A DNA stretch of 7,552 nt, from the NCBI GenBank assembly GCA_002449395.1, contig DKDP01000052.1:1-7552 (forward strand), written 5' to 3'. This document shows positions 4,973 through 7,552 of this stretch, piece by piece. Source of the DNA: Ruminococcaceae bacterium UBA6845 (GTDB lineage Bacteria > Bacillota > Clostridia > Oscillospirales > Acutalibacteraceae). Made by a program: the position numbers and the translations under genes. The notes beneath the pieces were generated by a model. The model was given only the letters and a program-made list of their open reading frames with translations, was not told where the DNA came from and made no database searches. Position 1 is the first letter of the stretch, and each line of letters starts with the position of its first letter.

Positions 4973-6316
4973 ATGAAGAGAAATAAGTCGTCATATTTTG
5001 TCGGCATTGCTTTTATTTGCATTATTGCCGCTTTCTTCGGCTCTGTGATCTTCAGGTTTTACAGGGCACAGGTCTATTTTGACTACGGCGGCACGACGGC
5101 TCAGTCCGAAATCTCGGCGCCGTCGGCTTCGTCGGCGGCGGAGTCAGTCTGGGTAAAGGAATATCCGTTCGACGAGGATGAAAAGTTTAGCTATGACAGA
5201 AAAACCGAGGTCGTTCCGCAAACGGTTCAGACGCAGTCGACTGTGTCGAAAAAGACGGAATACCTGACATATGTCAACTGGTTTAAGAACAGCGTCGATT
5301 ACTACACGACAAAGCTGCTGCCCGGAAGAATGAGATATGTCGAGGCAAACGCACTTTTCAGCAAAACGGTCGGAATGAAAATAATCGCCGGAACAGATTC
5401 CGTTGTGGTGATGAAAAACGGATACCTGACGTTTGAGTCGGCGCCTGCCGATACGAGCGAGGCGGTTGAAAGCGTGAAGTGGTTCAGCGACGAAATGAAG
5501 AAGAGAAACATTGATTTTTCTTACGTCCAGTATCCGTCGAAAGAGGATAAGAATGACGAACAACTTCCCGACGGAGTTGTCGATTACAGCAACAAGAACG
5601 CTGATTCGCTCCTTGCCGGACTTGAGAAAAACGGCGTTAATTATCTCGATATGAGACCTTTGCTCTCGCAAAAGGACAGCGACTGGTACTCCGATTTCTT
5701 CAAAACCGACCACCATTGGAAACCCGAGACGGGCGTATGGGCTTCGGGAAAGATCGCCGAAATGCTGAACGGCAAATTCGGTTACTCGCTTGACACCGAT
5801 ATCGGTAATCTCGAAAACTATAACGTTGACGTATATGAAAAATACTGCCTCGGCTCGCAGGGAAAGATTGCGACCCTGACCTATGCGGATCCCGAGGATA
5901 TCAGCCTTGTTTATCCCAAGAAGAGCACGAGCTTTACCGTTCAATACGATAACGATGCGGCAAAAACAGGGGCGTTTGAGGATGTTATGTTCAACCGAAA
6001 TTATTTGAACAAGGATTATTACAACAACTCGGCATATTCGACCTACATCAACGGAAATAAAACGATCACCCGCATAAAAAATAACGACTGCAAGAACGGC
6101 AAAAAAATACTCATTATCGGCGGCTCATACAATAAGTGCGTCGTGCCGTATCTTTCGCAGGATTTTGAGAGCACGGAGCTTCTTGACAGAAGATATTTTG
6201 ACGGAAGCGTACTGAATTATATCGACAAAACGAAGCCGGACGTTGTTCTTGTTGCCTACACGCCGACTCTTATATCGGACGCATCAACCCACAGCTCAAC
6301 ATTTAATTTTGAGTAA
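4973..6316 (+). CDS. Membrane-anchored AlgX/AlgJ-like SGNH (DHHW-type) O-acetylation protein
   Basis: This 447-residue protein has one N-terminal membrane segment (about 9-30, preceded by MKRNKSS) and a Ser/Ala-rich linker (about 43-57), so the bulk should lie outside the cell. The catalytic domain carries TDHHW (245-249), the motif that names the DHHW family and matches the Asp-x-His of AlgX. ILIIGGSYNKCVVPYLSQ (379-396) is the nucleophile region with candidate S385, and LLDRRYF (403-409) follows. D246, H248 and S385 would make the Ser-His-Asp triad. The usual GDS is GGS here. Acting with the upstream MBOAT protein it likely places acetyl groups on a surface glycan. The 20-base gap with AGAAAGGGGG (4954-4963) as ribosome site supports co-transcription. 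Whether it is transferase or only a binding partner cannot be told from sequence. Confidence 0.85.
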   Translation: MKRNKSSYFVGIAFICIIAAFFGSVIFRFYRAQVYFDYGGTTAQSEISAPSASSAAESVWVKEYPFDEDEKFSYDRKTEVVPQTVQTQSTVSKKTEYLTYVNWFKNSVDYYTTKLLPGRMRYVEANALFSKTVGMKIIAGTDSVVVMKNGYLTFESAPADTSEAVESVKWFSDEMKKRNIDFSYVQYPSKEDKNDEQLPDGVVDYSNKNADSLLAGLEKNGVNYLDMRPLLSQKDSDWYSDFFKTDHHWKPETGVWASGKIAEMLNGKFGYSLDTDIGNLENYNVDVYEKYCLGSQGKIATLTYADPEDISLVYPKKSTSFTVQYDNDAAKTGAFEDVMFNRNYLNKDYYNNSAYSTYINGNKTITRIKNNDCKNGKKILIIGGSYNKCVVPYLSQDFESTELLDRRYFDGSVLNYIDKTKPDVVLVAYTPTLISDASTHSSTFNFE

Positions 6317-6361
6317 ATTGCTTTACTTTTATATTTTAATGTGTTAAAATGTAAAAGCAAT
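6317..6361 (+). promoter_or_regulatory. Probable promoter of the YerC-type gene overlapped by a nested dyad (candidate operator)
   Basis: TTTACT (6322-6327), a 17-base spacer and TAAAAT (6345-6350) with an extended TG (6342-6343) make a plausible sigma-A promoter. Superimposed on it are two dyads: outer ATTGCTTT (6317-6324) with AAAGCAAT (6354-6361), and inner ATTTTAA (6333-6339) with TTAAAAT (6344-6350) around TGTG. No T run follows, so it does not look like a terminator of the upstream gene, although a weak hairpin is possible. A dyad over the promoter of a TrpR-fold regulator would suit autoregulation; that is inference. Confidence 0.55.
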
Positions 6362-6388
6362 CGGAAATAATAACGGAGATGCTTATAT

Positions 6389-6688
6389 ATGGAAAAGAAA
6401 CTTAAAGATAAAAATACGGATATGTTTTTTGAGGCGATTCTTCACCTGAAGTCGATCGACGAATGCTATGATTTTTTTGAGGATCTTTGCACCGTCAACG
6501 AGCTTAAGTCGATTTCTCAGAGAATAGTTGTCGCAAAAATGCTTCGTGACAAAAAGGTTTACAGCGAAATTGTCGATCAGACAGGCGCAAGCACGGCGAC
6601 GGTCAGCCGAGTTAACCGCTCGCTCCAGTACGGCTGCGGCGGCTATGACCTCGTCTTTGACAGAATGAAAGAGGAAAAAGGCGAATGA
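6389..6688 (+). CDS. yerC: YerC/YecD-type TrpR-family DNA-binding regulator
   Basis: This 99-residue protein matches the YerC (TrpR-related, Trp repressor fold) family almost end to end. Marks are ECYDFFEDLCTVNELKSISQ (26-45), VVAKMLRDKKVYSEI (47-61), the helix-turn-helix DQTGASTATVSRVNRSL (63-79) and YGCGGYDLV (80-88). The recognition helix is in GASTATVSRVNR. In this family the fold binds DNA as a dimer; the regulated genes of the family are poorly defined and no tryptophan genes are in this window. The ATG at 6389 follows GGAG (6375-6378) at about 10 bases. Its stop overlaps the start of the methyltransferase in ATGA, so the two are probably translated in a coupled way. The upstream dyad may be its own operator. 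Confidence 0.92.
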   Translation: MEKKLKDKNTDMFFEAILHLKSIDECYDFFEDLCTVNELKSISQRIVVAKMLRDKKVYSEIVDQTGASTATVSRVNRSLQYGCGGYDLVFDRMKEEKGE

Positions 6689-7437
6689 GCGGCTACAATG
6701 CGTTTGCAGAGGTTTATGACAAGCTGACCGATAATATTGAATATAAAAAGCGTGCCGATTATGTCAGTGCGCTTTTTGATCGTTACGGGGTGAGAGGGAA
6801 GGAGCCGATCCTTGACCTTGCCTGCGGAACGGGAAGCCTCACGATCGAGCTTGCAAAGCTGGGGTATGATATGATCGGCGTCGATTCCGCATATGCGATG
6901 CTTTCGCAGGCGCAGAACAAGAAGTATGAGGAGAACGCCGATGTGCTTTTTCTCTGCCAGGATATGACCGAGCTTGACCTGTACGGCACAATCAGCGGTG
7001 CGGTCTGTATGCTCGACAGCCTGAATCACCTTGACAGCGCCGAGGACGTCAAAAGGACGATAGAAAAGGTCGGACTTTTTATGGAGCACGGCGGAATATT
7101 TATTTTTGACGTGAATACAATATATAAGCACAGGGAAATTCTCGGAAACAATACGTTTGTGTATGACTGCGACGATGTTTACTGCGTATGGCAAAACAGC
7201 CTCAATGACGACGACAGCGTGGATATTTCACTCGACATATTTGAGCAGGAGGACGGCGCCTATTACCGAAGCGGCGAGGAGTTTTCCGAAAGGGCATATC
7301 CGATCGAGCAGTATAAAAAGTGGCTCAGTGATGCGGGATTTGAGATCCTGCATATCTACGACGAGATGAGCGACCGTGAGCTGAATGACCAAACTCAGCG
7401 TGCAGTCTTTGTCGCACGGTACAAAAATAGACGTTAG
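6685..7437 (+). CDS. Class I SAM-dependent methyltransferase, substrate unknown
   Basis: This 250-residue soluble protein has the class I methyltransferase fold. Motif I is ILDLACGTGSL (42-52), an acidic residue ends strand 2 in IGVDSAYAML (64-73, D67), CQDM (91-94) fits the adenine-contacting position, and AVCMLDSLNHL (106-116) is the strand-4 region. The N-terminus NAFAEVYDKLTDNIEY is of the YqeM-like type, where small-molecule or unknown substrates are usual. There is no DNA-methylase target domain or RNA-binding domain, so the substrate cannot be named. The start lies inside the preceding stop (ATGA at 6685-6688), with GAGGAAAAAGG (6671-6681) as ribosome site. Its stop codon TAG is part of a 7-base tandem repeat that covers the last two codons and continues past the gene. 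Confidence 0.9.
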   Translation: MSGYNAFAEVYDKLTDNIEYKKRADYVSALFDRYGVRGKEPILDLACGTGSLTIELAKLGYDMIGVDSAYAMLSQAQNKKYEENADVLFLCQDMTELDLYGTISGAVCMLDSLNHLDSAEDVKRTIEKVGLFMEHGGIFIFDVNTIYKHREILGNNTFVYDCDDVYCVWQNSLNDDDSVDISLDIFEQEDGAYYRSGEEFSERAYPIEQYKKWLSDAGFEILHIYDEMSDRELNDQTQRAVFVARYKNRR

Positions 7438-7462
7438 ATGTTAGATTGTAGATGGTAGACGT
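7428..7462 (+). repeat. Heptamer tandem repeat, five units of TAGAYGT type
   Basis: Five adjacent units read TAGACGT, TAGATGT, TAGATTG, TAGATGG and TAGACGT. The first begins within the methyltransferase gene and the second supplies its TAG stop (7435-7437). Because the first two units fix the stop, loss or gain of later units would not alter the protein. Confidence 0.85.
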
Positions 7463-7464
7463 GC

Positions 7465-7482
7465 GATGAAAATATTTTCATC
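7465..7482. repeat. Perfect 18-bp AT-rich palindrome
   Basis: GATGAAAAT is immediately followed by its reverse complement ATTTTCATC. It lies between the heptamer repeat and the lead-in of the next palindromic repeat. With no loop and little GC it is a poor terminator; it could be a protein-binding dyad or an end of the repeat element. The related stretch GATGAAATTATCG occurs at the same place before the copy at 3229. Confidence 0.7.
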
Positions 7483-7552
7483 TTAATTTGCTTTAAGCGC
7501 GGGCTCCTCCGTTGGGGTAGCGCAGTGTCAGCAGGATTTTCTTAGGCGCCCC
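7483..7552. repeat. Truncated copy of the palindromic repeat with variant module, running off the window
   Basis: The lead-in TTAATTTGCTTTAAGCGCGG matches 49-69 with two base differences. GGCTCCTCCGTTGGGG then continues into TAGCGCAGTGTCAGCAGG and a new left tip GGCGCCCC at the last bases, the same join seen at 3120-3157. At least one further unit probably continues beyond 7552. Confidence 0.75.

Noticed and set aside
5144..5944. Open frame of 266 codons on the minus strand within the AlgX-like gene
   Set aside because: No motif or start signal. The plus-strand frame carries the DHHW motif, SGNH block and membrane anchor, so this is antisense read-through.
6317..6361. Rho-independent terminator of the MBOAT/AlgX-like operon
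   Set aside because: The stem is AT-rich with an asymmetric bulge and is followed by CGGAAATAATAACGG, not a T run; the promoter/operator reading fits better.
6643..7194. Open frame of 183 codons on the minus strand opposite yerC and the methyltransferase gene
   Set aside because: It spans two plus-strand genes with strong family motifs and shows none itself.

Overview
The window looks like chromosomal DNA of a low-to-mid GC Gram-positive anaerobe, most plausibly a gut Clostridia member (Ruminococcus/Oscillospiraceae-like). This is inferred from strong AGGAGG-type ribosome binding sites, sigma-A promoters with 17-bp spacers, a TarI/TarJ pair for CDP-ribitol, a YerC/TrpR-type regulator, a DUF6291 phage-type replication gene, and GC-rich palindromic repeats in the intergenic DNA. 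Genus cannot be proved from the window alone.

Layout. Positions 1-395 hold one full and two partial copies of a modular palindromic repeat, then a weak promoter. 396-1097 (+) is an orphan phage/plasmid replisome-organizer-like gene (DUF6291 N-terminus) with a 13-unit hexamer repeat and a hairpin inside it. 1111-1145 is a terminator for the minus-strand operon tarI (2929-2222) then tarJ (2200-1157). 2930-3062 is a divergent control region with two near-consensus sigma-A promoters back to back. 3107-3505 is an array of the same palindromic repeats, lying between the plus-strand promoter and the gene it should drive. 3555-4952 is an MBOAT O-acyltransferase and 4973-6316 a membrane-anchored AlgX/AlgJ-like (DHHW-type) SGNH protein. 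6317-6361 is a nested dyad overlapping a probable promoter. 6389-6688 is a YerC-type TrpR-family regulator that overlaps by four bases a class I SAM methyltransferase (6685-7437). The window ends with a heptamer tandem repeat, an 18-bp palindrome and another truncated repeat.

How the genes fit together. TarJ reduces ribulose 5-phosphate to ribitol 5-phosphate and TarI activates it to CDP-ribitol, a donor for teichoic-acid-like or other ribitol-phosphate polymers. The divergent MBOAT and AlgX-like pair is the standard pairing for O-acetylating an extracytoplasmic glycan. Their shared control region suggests, but does not prove, one surface-polymer programme. No glycosyltransferase, LicD-type transferase or polymerase is present, so the polymer is unknown. 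The YerC-methyltransferase pair appears to be a separate unit.

Most genes belong to known families. The least explained material is the modular repeat family (especially the array in the MBOAT leader), the hairpin plus hexamer array inside the replisome-organizer-like gene, and the dyad at the YerC promoter. I do not see convincing evidence of a wholly new multi-gene system.
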